In this document: in pieces, positions 42,104 through 51,149 of the stretch
Position numbering within the stretch: the first letter of the stretch is position 1
Layout: each line of letters starts with the position of its first letter
Source: an uncultured Campylobacter sp.
GTDB taxonomy: Bacteria > Campylobacterota > Campylobacteria > Campylobacterales > Campylobacteraceae
Assembly: GCF_938039205.1 (NCBI RefSeq)
Contig: NZ_CALHVM010000067.1
Location: 1 to 64,000 of the forward strand
DNA: 64,000 nucleotides
Reading direction: 5' to 3'
The notes under the pieces: generated by a model
Seen by the model: the letters and a program-made list of their open reading frames with translations, nothing else
Told to the model about the DNA's origin: nothing
The model's database searches: none
Program-made: the position numbers and the translations under genes

Positions 42104-43409
42104 CCTTAAAGAAGGTTTGTTGGACTGTTTAGAGTATTTTAAGATTAGAATTAAAGAAATAGATGACGTGTTTGATTTTTTGAAATTTATAACTGATAAA
42201 TCAAAGCTTTTTGTAAAGGTAAATTTGGAGTCTACAGAAGATGAGCAAAAGATATTTGACTCAATTAACTCCACTGGAATGCCTTTAAATGCAACTGATA
42301 TAATAAAAAATGCTCTTTTTGATAGGATAATTAAAATCTCAGATGAAGAATATGCCTTGGATTTATACGATAAATATTGGCGTAATATTTTTGAGCATGA
42401 CGATAAGTGCTTGCAGTTTTGGGATTCACAGATAACGACAGGAAGAATCAAGCGTTCACAGAGTGAAATTTTTCTTCATGCTTTTGCTTTAATAATAGGT
42501 ATTTTTGATACCGATAAACATTCGCTATCGGATTTAAGTTCTGTTTTTAAAATATATATTCAAAATAAGAGTAGAGAGGAATTAAAAGATTTTCTTGTAT
42601 TGTTGGCTATGTATGCTCAAGCTTATCAAAAACTTCCACAAATTACACAAGATATTTTGTTTGATTTTGATGAATATGAAAATAGATTTTTTCACTTAGG
42701 TTATTGTTTTGGTATTAATTCTTTTTTGCCGCTCGTTCTATTCTTAAAACAAAATTTAGAAGAAGATGAATATAAAAAGGCGTTTTATTTGCTTGAGATG
42801 ACTATTTTATGTGTGTCTGAAACCAAAAATTACAATAAATTTGTGGCGGATATAATTAGTAATTTACAAAATGATTTAAAAAATACTTATATATATATTA
42901 GGGATCAAATTAAAAAATATTATGTAAAATTCTTTGAACGTAGTCAAATAGAAGAATGGCTGAATAATATAGAAAATAACGATGCAAAAGTTATTTTATT
43001 TTGGATAGAACTCTATAGACAGCGTGAAACAAAAGACTATAAAGACAAGACTGGTTTATATTACGTTTATACCCTTGAACACTTGGCGCCTCAGAAATGG
43101 CAGGAAAATTGGAACAATATTTTTGAAAGTGAAGAAGAAGCTGATAAATTTATATATAAAATAGGCAATATGACGCTTTTAAAAGGAAAATTTAATACTG
43201 CTTTACAAAATGCTACTTGGGCATACAAGTTGAATGGAGACGATAAATCCAAACATTACATTAAAAAATATGCAGATTTGACTATTAATAAAGAATTGCT
43301 TGATATTGAACAGTGGAACAAGGCAACAATAGAGAGAAGAAGTAAAGAGCTAGCCGATGATTTTTATAAAATTTGGGATGTGAATATCTTCTTAAAAGAA
43401 AAACAATGA
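42093..43409 (+). CDS. DUF262 C-terminal / DUF1524 HNH nuclease part of the split gene
   Basis: 438 residues beginning with ATG that overlaps the previous stop (ATGA). It continues the DUF262 fold (FDSINSTGMPLNATDIIKNALF, residues 55-76) and ends with a DUF1524 His-Me-finger nuclease: LEHLAPQKW (His330), IGNMTLL (357-363) and N373/K379. Together with the upstream part it resembles stand-alone GmrSD-type modification-dependent restriction proteins, which use NTP and cut modified phage DNA. The activity is inferred from family. Low GC and position mark it as a transferred gene. Its stop overlaps hypD by ATGA. Confidence 0.82.
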   Translation: MKKNLKEGLLDCLEYFKIRIKEIDDVFDFLKFITDKSKLFVKVNLESTEDEQKIFDSINSTGMPLNATDIIKNALFDRIIKISDEEYALDLYDKYWRNIFEHDDKCLQFWDSQITTGRIKRSQSEIFLHAFALIIGIFDTDKHSLSDLSSVFKIYIQNKSREELKDFLVLLAMYAQAYQKLPQITQDILFDFDEYENRFFHLGYCFGINSFLPLVLFLKQNLEEDEYKKAFYLLEMTILCVSETKNYNKFVADIISNLQNDLKNTYIYIRDQIKKYYVKFFERSQIEEWLNNIENNDAKVILFWIELYRQRETKDYKDKTGLYYVYTLEHLAPQKWQENWNNIFESEEEADKFIYKIGNMTLLKGKFNTALQNATWAYKLNGDDKSKHYIKKYADLTINKELLDIEQWNKATIERRSKELADDFYKIWDVNIFLKEKQ

Positions 43410-44503
43410 ATCTAATCAATGATTTTCGCGATAAAGAGCTTATTTTAGCGCTTTCCAAACTCATCAAAAAAGAGAGCGTAAAGCCGCTAAATATCATGGA
43501 AATTTGCGGCGGACACACGCACTCGATCATGAAATTTGGCCTGCCGCAGCTAGTTGGCGAACATATAAATTTCGTCCACGGCCCGGGCTGTCCCGTCTGC
43601 GTGATGCCAAGGAGCCGCATCGACGAGGCTATCAAGCTAGCCCAGATGCCAGGCGTGATCCTCTGCACTCTAGCCGATATGCTCAGAGTCCCAGGCTCCT
43701 CGACCAGCCTGCAAAAGCTGCGCGGCGAAGGTTGTGACATCAGAGCGCTATATAGCCCGCTAGACTGTATCAAAATCGCGCGCGAAAATCCCGAAAAGAG
43801 CGTGATATTTTTTGCGATCGGGTTTGAGACGACGACGCCTATGAGCGCAAATTTGGTCCAAAAAACGCTGGAGCTCGGGATAAAAAATCTATTTTTCCAT
43901 ATAAATCACGTTACGGTCCCCGCACCCGTGCGAGCGATCCTAAACGACGAAGACGTCAAGATCGACGCATTTTTGGGCCCTAGCCACGTGAGCGTGATCA
44001 CGGGATATGGCATCTACGAGAGCATCGCTGCGGAGTATAAAAAACCTATCGCGGTTAGCGGATTTGAGCCGCTTGATCTGATGGACGGCATCCTAAACCT
44101 CGTCCGCCAGCAAAACGCGGGCACGCACGAGGTCTATAACGAATACGCAAGAGTCGTCACGCGCGATGGCAATCAAAAAGCAAAAGCGCTCATAGAGGAG
44201 TTTTTTGAGCCGTGCGACTTCTCGTGGCGCGGTCTTGGCGTTATCTCGCAAAGCGGTATGAAGCTGCGCCCCGAGTACGCCGAGCTTGACGCGAGGGTCA
44301 AATTTGACTGCAGCGTGCAAAGCAAAGGCGAGAGTAAAGCCTGTATCTGCCCCGAAATTTTACGCGGGCGAGCAAAACCTTTTGACTGCAAAATTTTCGC
44401 TAAAGCCTGCACGCCAAAAACCCCGGTTGGCTCGTGCATGGTCTCTAGCGAGGGCGCATGCGCGGCATACTACAAATACGGCGACGTCAAAAGCGCGGGC
44501 TAA
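43406..44503 (+). CDS. hypD: Hydrogenase maturation protein HypD
   Basis: FeS protein that with HypC assembles the Fe(CN)2CO group, 365 residues. Conserved cysteines are in MEICGGHTHSIMKFG, GPGCPVCVMP and the C-terminal cluster motifs (CICPEILRG, CKIFAKACTPKTPVGSCMVSSEGACAAYY). I start at the ATG at 43406, which gives the usual N-terminus MNLINDFRDKEL; an 11-codon upstream extension lies inside the DUF1524 gene. The only translational link to hypC now runs through the inserted gene. Confidence 0.95.
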   Translation: MNLINDFRDKELILALSKLIKKESVKPLNIMEICGGHTHSIMKFGLPQLVGEHINFVHGPGCPVCVMPRSRIDEAIKLAQMPGVILCTLADMLRVPGSSTSLQKLRGEGCDIRALYSPLDCIKIARENPEKSVIFFAIGFETTTPMSANLVQKTLELGIKNLFFHINHVTVPAPVRAILNDEDVKIDAFLGPSHVSVITGYGIYESIAAEYKKPIAVSGFEPLDLMDGILNLVRQQNAGTHEVYNEYARVVTRDGNQKAKALIEEFFEPCDFSWRGLGVISQSGMKLRPEYAELDARVKFDCSVQSKGESKACICPEILRGRAKPFDCKIFAKACTPKTPVGSCMVSSEGACAAYYKYGDVKSAG

Positions 44504-44515
44504 AAGGAGGCAAAT

Positions 44516-45565
44516 TTGAGCAAGATAATGCTAAGCCACGGCGGCGGCGGCGAGGAGATGAACTCGCTCATAAACGAAACGATTTTTAGGATATTTGATA
44601 ATGAAATTTTGCGCGAGAGCAATGACAGCGCGATATTAAATTTCGGCTATTTTCGCGCAGACGAAAATGCTGGCGACTCGGTAAATTTGACGCCTAGATT
44701 TAACGGCAAACTAGCCTTTAGCACCGATAGCTTCGTGGTTACGCCGATATTTTTTAACGGCGGGGATATCGGCAAGATCGCGGCGTGCGGCACGATAAAC
44801 GACCTAGCCATGGTCGGCGCCGAGGCAAAATACCTAAGCTGCGCGCTAATAGTCGAGGAGGGGCTTGAGCTTGCCGAGCTAGAGCGCGTGCTGGGCTCGC
44901 TAGCCGCCGTCGCTCGCGAAAACGGCGTGCGGATCGTCTGCGGCGATACGAAGGTCGTACCGCACGGCAAATGCGATAAAATTTTTATCAACACGAGCGG
45001 TATCGGCGAGATCGTCTGCGAGGGCGTGGAGCTAAAAAGCCTGCGCGCGGGCGCTAAAATCCTGATCTCTGGCGACGTGGGCAGACACGGCGCGGTGGTA
45101 CTGGCTAGTCGCGAGGAGCTTGATCTACAAAGCGAGCTAAAAAGCGACTGCAAGGCGCTAGCGGGCGCGGTAAAGGCGCTGATTACTGGCGGCGTGAAGC
45201 CTCTTTGTATGCGCGACGCGACGCGCGGCGGACTCTCGGCGGTGCTAAACGAATGGGCGAAATTTAGCGGCCTAGACATCCTCGTTCGCGAGGAGGATAT
45301 CAAGGTCAGCGACGAAGTGACGGGCGTTTGCGAGCTGTTTGGCTTTGAGCCTTATGAGCTTGCCAACGAGGGTACCTTCGTGCTAGCCGTAGATGAAAAA
45401 GACGAGGCGCGCGCGCTTGAGATTTTGCGCAAATTTGACGCTAACGCAGCTTCGATCGGCGAGATTTTAGGCGCTGCAAACGGTCGCGTCATCTTGCAAA
45501 ACGCATACGGCTCGAAGCGCTTTTTAGAAGCGCCGAAGGGCGAGCTGCTACCGCGAATATGCTAG
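44516..45565 (+). CDS. hypE: Carbamoyl-dehydratase HypE
   Basis: Dehydrates the HypF-made carbamoyl group on its C-terminal Cys to a thiocyanate that becomes CN. 349 residues from TTG with a strong AAGGAGG at 44504-44510. The PurM/ThiL-like fold shows LSHGGGGEEMNSLI, FSTDSFVVTPIFF, GDIGKIAACGTINDLAMVGA and RDATRGGLSAVLNEW. The C-terminus ends PRIC, the modified cysteine, so it is complete. Confidence 0.95.
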   Translation: MSKIMLSHGGGGEEMNSLINETIFRIFDNEILRESNDSAILNFGYFRADENAGDSVNLTPRFNGKLAFSTDSFVVTPIFFNGGDIGKIAACGTINDLAMVGAEAKYLSCALIVEEGLELAELERVLGSLAAVARENGVRIVCGDTKVVPHGKCDKIFINTSGIGEIVCEGVELKSLRAGAKILISGDVGRHGAVVLASREELDLQSELKSDCKALAGAVKALITGGVKPLCMRDATRGGLSAVLNEWAKFSGLDILVREEDIKVSDEVTGVCELFGFEPYELANEGTFVLAVDEKDEARALEILRKFDANAASIGEILGAANGRVILQNAYGSKRFLEAPKGELLPRIC

Positions 45566-45573
45566 GAGTGGCG

Positions 45574-45711
45574 ATGGATATGTCAAATTTAAGCGCATTA
45601 GCTTTTGGGGTTTGCACGGCGCCAGAATCGGCTCGCAAATTTTATCAAATTTACGTCTTAAGCGCGTCCGCGCAAATAAAATCCGCTACGCCCGCAATCA
45701 AGGAAATCTGA
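45574..45711 (+). CDS. Candidate 45-residue ORF between hypE and hypA
   Basis: An ORF MDMSNLSALAFGVCTAP onward, 45 codons, has TAGGAG 6 bases before its ATG and ends TGA overlapping the hypA ATG by one base (TGATG). Composition is ordinary, with a weakly hydrophobic start, one cysteine and a lysine-containing end. I know no family. The close coupling to hypA suggests it is at least translated, perhaps only to feed ribosomes to hypA. Alternatively it is a remnant. Confidence 0.5.
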   Translation: MDMSNLSALAFGVCTAPESARKFYQIYVLSASAQIKSATPAIKEI

Positions 45712-46052
45712 TGCACGAACTAAGCATAGTGCAAAGCCTAGTCGCGCTCTGCGAGAAAAACGCCGCCGCAAACAGCGCGAAAGAGGTTGTGCACCTTGAG
45801 GTGCGTATCGGGCGGCTAAGCGGCGTCGAGCCTCACTATCTAGAAAGCGCGTTTGAAGTCTATAAAACCGGCACGATCTGCGAAAATGCCGAGCTTGCAA
45901 TCACCTTGCAAAACGTCGCCGTGGAGTGTAAAAGCTGCGGTTTTATCGGCGAGCTTAGCGAAAACGACTTCACCTGTCCGGCTTGCGGCTCGCAGGAGCT
46001 CGAGGTCACGGGCGGCGAGGATATGCACCTCATGCGCCTTGAGATGCGGTGA
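45711..46052 (+). CDS. hypA: Hydrogenase nickel-incorporation protein HypA
   Basis: Nickel metallochaperone working with HypB, 113 residues. The nickel-binding N-terminus is MHELSIVQSL with His2 next to the amino group. A zinc knuckle CKSCG ... CPACGSQ (about residues 73-92) stabilises the fold. The ATG at 45711 has AAGGAAATCTG upstream. Last gene of the hyp run, followed by a terminator. Confidence 0.95.
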   Translation: MHELSIVQSLVALCEKNAAANSAKEVVHLEVRIGRLSGVEPHYLESAFEVYKTGTICENAELAITLQNVAVECKSCGFIGELSENDFTCPACGSQELEVTGGEDMHLMRLEMR

Positions 46053-46069
46053 TTTTGCCGCAAATTTTA

Positions 46070-46106
46070 GCTCAAATTCGCTGCTTAAATTTGAGCGATT
46101 TTTTAA
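46070..46106 (+). terminator. Terminator of the hyp operon
   Basis: GCTCAAATT (46070-46078) pairs with AATTTGAGC (46088-46096), followed by GATTTTTT. Outer bases (TTTGCCGCA and TGCGGCAAA) can nest around it. The stem is built from the AAATTT word. Confidence 0.7.
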
Positions 46107-46194
46107 ATTTACTTCCAAAAATGCGGCAAATTTGATGAAACCCTATTTATTTATCCCTCTAAAACGCGCCTAGATAAATTTAAAAGGAAGCTAG

Positions 46195-46485
46195 ATGCCC
46201 AAATTTTCATTTAAAACCGTAGAGCAAATGCTGCTAAAATGCGTAGCCTAGGGCGGCGAGCCAGAGCTTAGCTTTCATCTGCGCGGTGCATAATATATGA
46301 TCATCGCCTATGCGGATCGCTGCTCGTTTCAAAGGTGCGCGGACGAAGCGGGTGCAAACGCGAGCGGCGAACGGTATTTTGCCACATTGCAAGAACTCTA
46401 CACCGCGCCGCAGATAGACGGACGCTCGCTAGAGGAGCTTTGGAGCGAGGCCGATAAGTTTTACTGCTTTGATTTTGAACTGTGA
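46195..46485 (+). pseudogene. Small hypothetical gene with two in-frame stops
   Basis: A good RBS (AAAAGGAAG) and ATG at 46195 open MPKFSFKTVEQMLLKCVA. The frame then meets TAG at 46249-46251 and TAA at 46291-46293, yet reads on coherently to a TGA at 46483-46485 (ELSFHLRGA, then MIIAYADRCSFQRC, YFATLQELYTAPQIDGRSL, ADKFYCFDFEL). The smooth continuation in one frame argues for a single gene of 96 codons broken by two nonsense changes. A shorter product from the ATG at 46297 (62 residues) is possible. Function unknown; it neighbours another hypothetical gene. Confidence 0.6.
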
Positions 46486-46553
46486 GATTTTATCCGGCGG
46501 CGTAGGCAAAATGCGCGGATAAATTTGAACTAAATAAATTTGAAAGGAAATAA

Positions 46554-47036
46554 ATGGCTTCTGCTTGGAATTACAGCGCGAAAGAGTGCAGCGCAGACGG
46601 TAAATTTGGCGCGAAATTTGAAGGTCATGAGATAGCCATGGGCGCGCCGAGTTTGGGCGAGCTACGGCTTTACGCGAGCGCGGAGGCGCAGGGTTTAAAT
46701 TTGAAGTGCGAAGAAATCGAGAGCGAAAACGTAAAATTTAGCCAAAGCGGCGAGATTGAGCAAATTTTACTTAGCGAGCAGGCTACGGCGTGTTTTACGT
46801 TTTCGGACGATTCGCGGTTTTTGGCGTTTGCCGAGTGGACGGCTGATAAAATGCAGCTTGTAAAGGTGCTGCGGCTAGCGGACATGAGCATAAAAACCGT
46901 TGGCGGGCTCCAAAGAGTTGCGGAGTTTTTGTCTTTTAGGGACGGTTTGCTGGAGATTTTGGACTCGCCGATTTTTATGCCCGCAAGCTTTTGGGTGGAC
47001 GTTCGCGAGCTTTTTGACGATGAGATCAAAAGCTAA
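46554..47036 (+). CDS. Hypothetical protein, 160 residues
   Basis: Not recognised. A soluble acidic protein from an ATG with AAAGGAAATAA upstream. It has alternating beta-like segments (ATACFTFSDDSRFLAFAEWT, KMQLVKVLRLADMSIKTVGG) reminiscent of single-blade beta-propeller or immunity-type folds, but no motif I can name. No signal peptide or membrane helix. The TFSDDSRFLAFAEW stretch recalls WD/YncE-like blades. It pairs with the broken gene just upstream and the degraded stretch downstream. Confidence 0.6.
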   Translation: MASAWNYSAKECSADGKFGAKFEGHEIAMGAPSLGELRLYASAEAQGLNLKCEEIESENVKFSQSGEIEQILLSEQATACFTFSDDSRFLAFAEWTADKMQLVKVLRLADMSIKTVGGLQRVAEFLSFRDGLLEILDSPIFMPASFWVDVRELFDDEIKS

Positions 47037-47642
47037 ATTTGACGCCGCAAAACGCCCGAGCTATTTTGATAAAATTTAACGATAAACCGCAATCTAGGCA
47101 AGATAGCGCCGAGCGTTAAAGCTAGCCGTAAATTTGTAAAAAACATACAAAAATCTACGGTTGGCGCGCTAATTTCTAGGGGGCATTTTTACCCTGAGCG
47201 CGTTTGGCACGTCTGCGTACTAGATCTACGCCTGGTTTATCTTGCTAGCTTTGGCGCCGTTTTTATCAAATTTGACTTGGAGGTGATTTTGGCTTTGCGG
47301 CACCAAATATCGCAGCGATGTTTGGTGTTTGGTTCACGGTTTTCGCGGCCTATAAAGATTACAAATTTACGAAAATCCGTGGCAAGCCTAGTCTATGTTA
47401 AGGGCGAAATTTTTGCTACGCGGTCATTGACGCTGCGATTTTGGGCTTTATTTTTGACTCAGTTTTTGGCCGCATTTAAGTACAGCGCTCATGCTTGCCG
47501 TTCAAAAATAGCAAAGAGCGCAAATTTGATTAAATTTGCCAGGAGCCAGCGAACACCTTGCGCAGTCGAGCGGCGCGGGGTTTCAAATTTGGCTTAATTT
47601 ACCCGCAAACTAGCGGCGTAGACGCTTGAAAGCTCGTCAATT
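47037..47642. other. 606 bases without an intact gene; decayed coding remnant
   Basis: No intact gene is visible. Between about 47170 and 47401 the plus strand reads like a broken membrane-protein gene. One frame gives GIFTLSAFGTSAY, a TAG at 47221, then IYAWFILLALAPFLSNLTW. The next frame from 47282 gives GDFGFAAPNIAAMFGVWFTV and FAAYKDYKFTKIRGKP to a TAA at 47399. A frameshift plus nonsense codon would explain this. The remainder is AAATTT-bearing spacer. Confidence 0.35.
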
Positions 47643-50192
47643 TTACTCAAATATCAAAAACGGCGCTTCAAGTACGTTTCTGATTATTTTAAACGGCGAG
47701 AGAAGCGCATCTTGCAGGATTTGCGTCGAGTACTGTGGCTTTTGCAGCGTTCCGCGCACCTTGATGACGGTTGACAGCGTGCGATCTTTTCCCAGCACGA
47801 TCTGATTTATGAGCGGGATTTTGTCGATGATGGAGCTGGCGTCCTTTAGCAGCTTTAGCTCCAGATCCACGTCGATCTCTTTGGTTGCGAGATTTATCGT
47901 GCCGTGACCGCCGATATCGGCACTTGAGCTCTCTAGCTCGATGGCTAGAAACTTTAGCGTATCGCCCTTTTTTTCAAACAAAATTTTGCCAAATTTTACC
48001 GGATAGCCGTCGGCGCCAAAGTCCGGCGTCTTAAACACGAGTAAGGACGGCACGGAGTTTAAAAACGTCAGAAGCTGATTATAAAACGTGTAGTCTTTTA
48101 ACGTGGCGCCGATTAGCCTTGCTTCGCCTTTAAAATCATCGGTACTTTTGCCTAAAACCCGCAGTTTAAAGCTGCCGCCCTCAAAGCTTTTGATGTTAAA
48201 AATCGAGTTGATAAACTCGCCTCTGATGTCGTTTGCGGATATTTCGAATTTTTTATTTGACTTTATGAGCGAAAGGTTGCCGTGAGCGGGCTTGGCGTCA
48301 AATCTCACTGCCCCGCCGGCACTCTGGCCGCTGTAGGCTAGCAGATTTAGGGTCGCGTTAAAATCGTTTAAAATAAGATTTGAGCCCTTGGCTTCAAACT
48401 CGATGTCGCCGTCTTTTTCGCTCAAATTTTCTCCGCCGCCAAGCGCCAGATCAAGCTCGTTTATAAAAAGCTCCGTCTTGCCTCCCGAGATTTTGAAATT
48501 TAGCCCGCCGCTTTTGCTCTTGCCCGTCGCGCCTTTTGCATTTACGTCGATGGTAAAGCTATCGGCGTCATACGGCGAGCCGTCTTTTTTAAGTAGTGGC
48601 GTTTCAAATTTAACGCCGTTAGCCTCGATGCTAAGATTTTCAAAATCCTTGGTTTTGATATTTACGCCGCCTTCAAATATTTTTAGGCTTTTTAGCAGAG
48701 GCGAGTAGGGCAGTAGGCTCTTTGCGTCAGGCAAATTTATCTCGTTTTGCGCGCCGAATTTTAAACCCACGGTAGCGGGCGAAGCGATATCTAGCTTCGT
48801 ATCCTTTCCGCTAAAATCAAGCCTAGCCGCAAACGGCATCGCGCCCAGCTTTAAAATTTCGCTCTTGCCAAAGGCTAAATTTAGCCCCTTTAGCGTGCCG
48901 TTTATGTCGCCTGCGAGTTTGCCTAGATCGAGATTTACTGCCGCATCCGCGCTAAAAAAATCCATCCCCGTGTTTTTCGCGTTTACCTTTAGCTTGTCGT
49001 TTAAAAGCTCGACGTCTGCGGTTTCGACGTTAAATTTAGCACCCGCGATCAGAGTCTGCCCGCCGGCGATCTTAAATTTGCCCTTAGGCGTCACCTCTAG
49101 CGGGTCAAATTTGATATCAAGCGCGAGTTTGGCGTCCGTTTTGCCGCTTAGCTGCTCGACGGGAACCTCGATATCGTAGGCTTTTAGTATGGAGTTTACG
49201 CTTTTGTCGTAGAGAGCCGAGGTTTGCAGATTTAGCGTGAGCCCGGCGCCTTTTTCCTCGAAAATTTTATAGATTTCAAGGCTGCTTGCGTTTAGATTTT
49301 TGCCCTGCCATTTTGGGTTTTTTAGCGTGAAAAACAGCGAGCCTTTCTTTAGCTCGACGTCGACTCCCTCGGCGGTTGCAGCGGGCAACTTTTCGTGAAA
49401 TTTAACCTTTACGTTTTTAGAAAATCCCTGCGCGCTAAGCTCGTTTAGATATGGTTCTTGCTTGTTTAGGTCAAATCTACCCCGAAGCGATTTTACGAAG
49501 TAGTTATCCGCCGTGATGTAGCCGTAGATCCAGCTTTTTATCTCTTTATCTAGCCCAGTTTTTGCGCCCAGCTCGTCCATAAAGCCCCGTAGGCTAGTCG
49601 CGTTTATGTCGCTTAGCTCGTATGTTAGCTCGGCTTTTTTGAGATTTACGGTAGCGTTTCCGTTTAGCTCGTGGCTAGAAAAAGTGCCGTTAAAATCGTA
49701 AATTTGACGCCTCAAATCGGCATTGCTAACGCCGCTTAAAGTGATGTTAAAGTCCTTAAACTCGAGTAGATAAACGTTTGCGGTTATGCCATCTTCGGTG
49801 TCTTTGAAATTTGAGCTAACCGCCAAAAACGGGCTATCTAGATAAAAAACGTCGTCTCTGTAAAATAGCGTGGACTCGCTGTTTAAAAATTTGATGCGCT
49901 CGAGTAAGATTTCTTCAAACAGCCTGTCGATCCAGACGATGTTTTTGGAGAGGTCAAGTAGCGTTTCCTCGGAGCTATCCTTGGCGCTTTGTTTAGGTAT
50001 CTCTATATTTTTCGCGCGTAAAATTATTTTTTTATCGAGTTTTATATATAATTGCTCTATTTTAAAGTCGCCCGCGTCGATATTTTCTATCTCGACTCCG
50101 TGTTTTAGGACGGCTATAAAAATGACGAATATCAAAACCGCGGGGATCAAAATGCGCCAAATTTTCTTCATTATCAGCGAGATGATTTTCAT
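47643..50192 (-). CDS. AsmA-like / YhdP-type envelope protein
   Basis: 849 residues with one N-terminal membrane helix (ILIPAVLIFVIFIAVLKHG) and a long periplasmic part of repeating beta strands. It ends in an AsmA-C-like region (TINLATKEIDVDLELKLLKD to VIKVRGTLQKPQYSTQ). Such AsmA/TamB-superfamily proteins form groove-like bridges moving phospholipids to the outer membrane. The start is ATG at 50192, with a second possible at 50171. Either way its 5' end meets or overlaps divergent mltG. The exact subfamily is not certain. Confidence 0.75.
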   Translation of the reverse strand: MKIISLIMKKIWRILIPAVLIFVIFIAVLKHGVEIENIDAGDFKIEQLYIKLDKKIILRAKNIEIPKQSAKDSSEETLLDLSKNIVWIDRLFEEILLERIKFLNSESTLFYRDDVFYLDSPFLAVSSNFKDTEDGITANVYLLEFKDFNITLSGVSNADLRRQIYDFNGTFSSHELNGNATVNLKKAELTYELSDINATSLRGFMDELGAKTGLDKEIKSWIYGYITADNYFVKSLRGRFDLNKQEPYLNELSAQGFSKNVKVKFHEKLPAATAEGVDVELKKGSLFFTLKNPKWQGKNLNASSLEIYKIFEEKGAGLTLNLQTSALYDKSVNSILKAYDIEVPVEQLSGKTDAKLALDIKFDPLEVTPKGKFKIAGGQTLIAGAKFNVETADVELLNDKLKVNAKNTGMDFFSADAAVNLDLGKLAGDINGTLKGLNLAFGKSEILKLGAMPFAARLDFSGKDTKLDIASPATVGLKFGAQNEINLPDAKSLLPYSPLLKSLKIFEGGVNIKTKDFENLSIEANGVKFETPLLKKDGSPYDADSFTIDVNAKGATGKSKSGGLNFKISGGKTELFINELDLALGGGENLSEKDGDIEFEAKGSNLILNDFNATLNLLAYSGQSAGGAVRFDAKPAHGNLSLIKSNKKFEISANDIRGEFINSIFNIKSFEGGSFKLRVLGKSTDDFKGEARLIGATLKDYTFYNQLLTFLNSVPSLLVFKTPDFGADGYPVKFGKILFEKKGDTLKFLAIELESSSADIGGHGTINLATKEIDVDLELKLLKDASSIIDKIPLINQIVLGKDRTLSTVIKVRGTLQKPQYSTQILQDALLSPFKIIRNVLEAPFLIFE

Positions 50193-51084
50193 ATTTTTTC
50201 TGAGCTTTCTTGTTTATCTTAGCCGCCCGGTGAGCGTGAGCGAGGTCATTTTCGTGCCTCAGGGCAGTACGCTTGGGATTATATCATATCTAAGCGAAAA
50301 AAATACGGACGCCAATAAATTCGACGCCGTGATCTTGCGCGCTATGGGGCACGTGCAAGCAGGCTGGATAGACCTGGGCGCGGCAAAGCTTAGCAAGCTT
50401 GATTTTTTATATAAGCTCACTACCGCAAAGGCGGCTCTAACGCAAATAACGCTGATTCCGGGCGAAACGACGGCCGTGTTTTTGCAAGAGGTCGCAAAAA
50501 AGCTAAATTTGAGCGAGGCCAAGCTGAACGAATTTTACGCCAAATTTGCCCCGCTAGAAGACGGCTTTTTGGTGCCAGAAACCTATAAAGTGCCCCTTGG
50601 CGTAAACGAAGAGCAGCTAGCCGCGCACCTCGTAAATTTATCTAAAAAATCCCACGAAAAAACGGCTACCGAGCTACTGGGAAGCTACGACGAAAAGCGC
50701 TGGAGCGAGTATCTTGTAACAGCCTCGGTTGTACAAAAAGAAGCCGCGAACGAGGATGAGATGCCACTTGTGGCCTCCGTCATCCAAAACCGCCTAAAAA
50801 AGGGCATGAAGCTGCAGATGGACGGCACCCTAAACTACGGACTCTACTCGCACGAGACGGTCACGGCCGAGCGCATACGAAGCGACAAGAGTAAATTTAA
50901 CACCTATCTAAACGAAGGCCTGCCGCCAAGTCCCGTCTGCACCGTGGGACTAGCTGCGATAAGGGCGGCGATAAGGCCCGCGCAGAGCGAGTTTTTGTAC
51001 TTCGTGCGCGATAAAAAGACGGGCAAGCATAAATTTAGCGTAACATACGATGAGCATGTAGGCGCGATAAACTCCCAAAAATAG
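50152..51084 (+). CDS. mltG: Endolytic murein transglycosylase MltG
   Basis: Membrane-anchored lytic transglycosylase that cuts nascent glycan strands and sets their length, 310 residues from the ATG at 50152 (RBS-like GGGGATC). An N-terminal helix (IFFIISEMIFIFFLSFLVYL) is followed by a LysM-like part (VPQGSTLGIISYLSEKN) and the YceG domain: ASVVQKEA with the catalytic Glu kept, VIQNRLKKGMKLQMDGTLNYG and YLNEGLPPSPVC. An ATG at 50182 is an alternative start. The frame extends far upstream but antisense to the AsmA-like gene, so that is not credible. Confidence 0.9.
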   Translation: MRQIFFIISEMIFIFFLSFLVYLSRPVSVSEVIFVPQGSTLGIISYLSEKNTDANKFDAVILRAMGHVQAGWIDLGAAKLSKLDFLYKLTTAKAALTQITLIPGETTAVFLQEVAKKLNLSEAKLNEFYAKFAPLEDGFLVPETYKVPLGVNEEQLAAHLVNLSKKSHEKTATELLGSYDEKRWSEYLVTASVVQKEAANEDEMPLVASVIQNRLKKGMKLQMDGTLNYGLYSHETVTAERIRSDKSKFNTYLNEGLPPSPVCTVGLAAIRAAIRPAQSEFLYFVRDKKTGKHKFSVTYDEHVGAINSQK

Positions 51085-51149
51085 CGCGCCAAAAGGCGTT
51101 TTAATATAAATTTGGATAATATTTTGCGAAATTTAATTAGGAGAAAAAG

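Noticed and set aside
46054..46173. Rightward frame extending past hypA in another frame
   Set aside because: Mostly a shadow of hypA; the rest covers the terminator hairpin.
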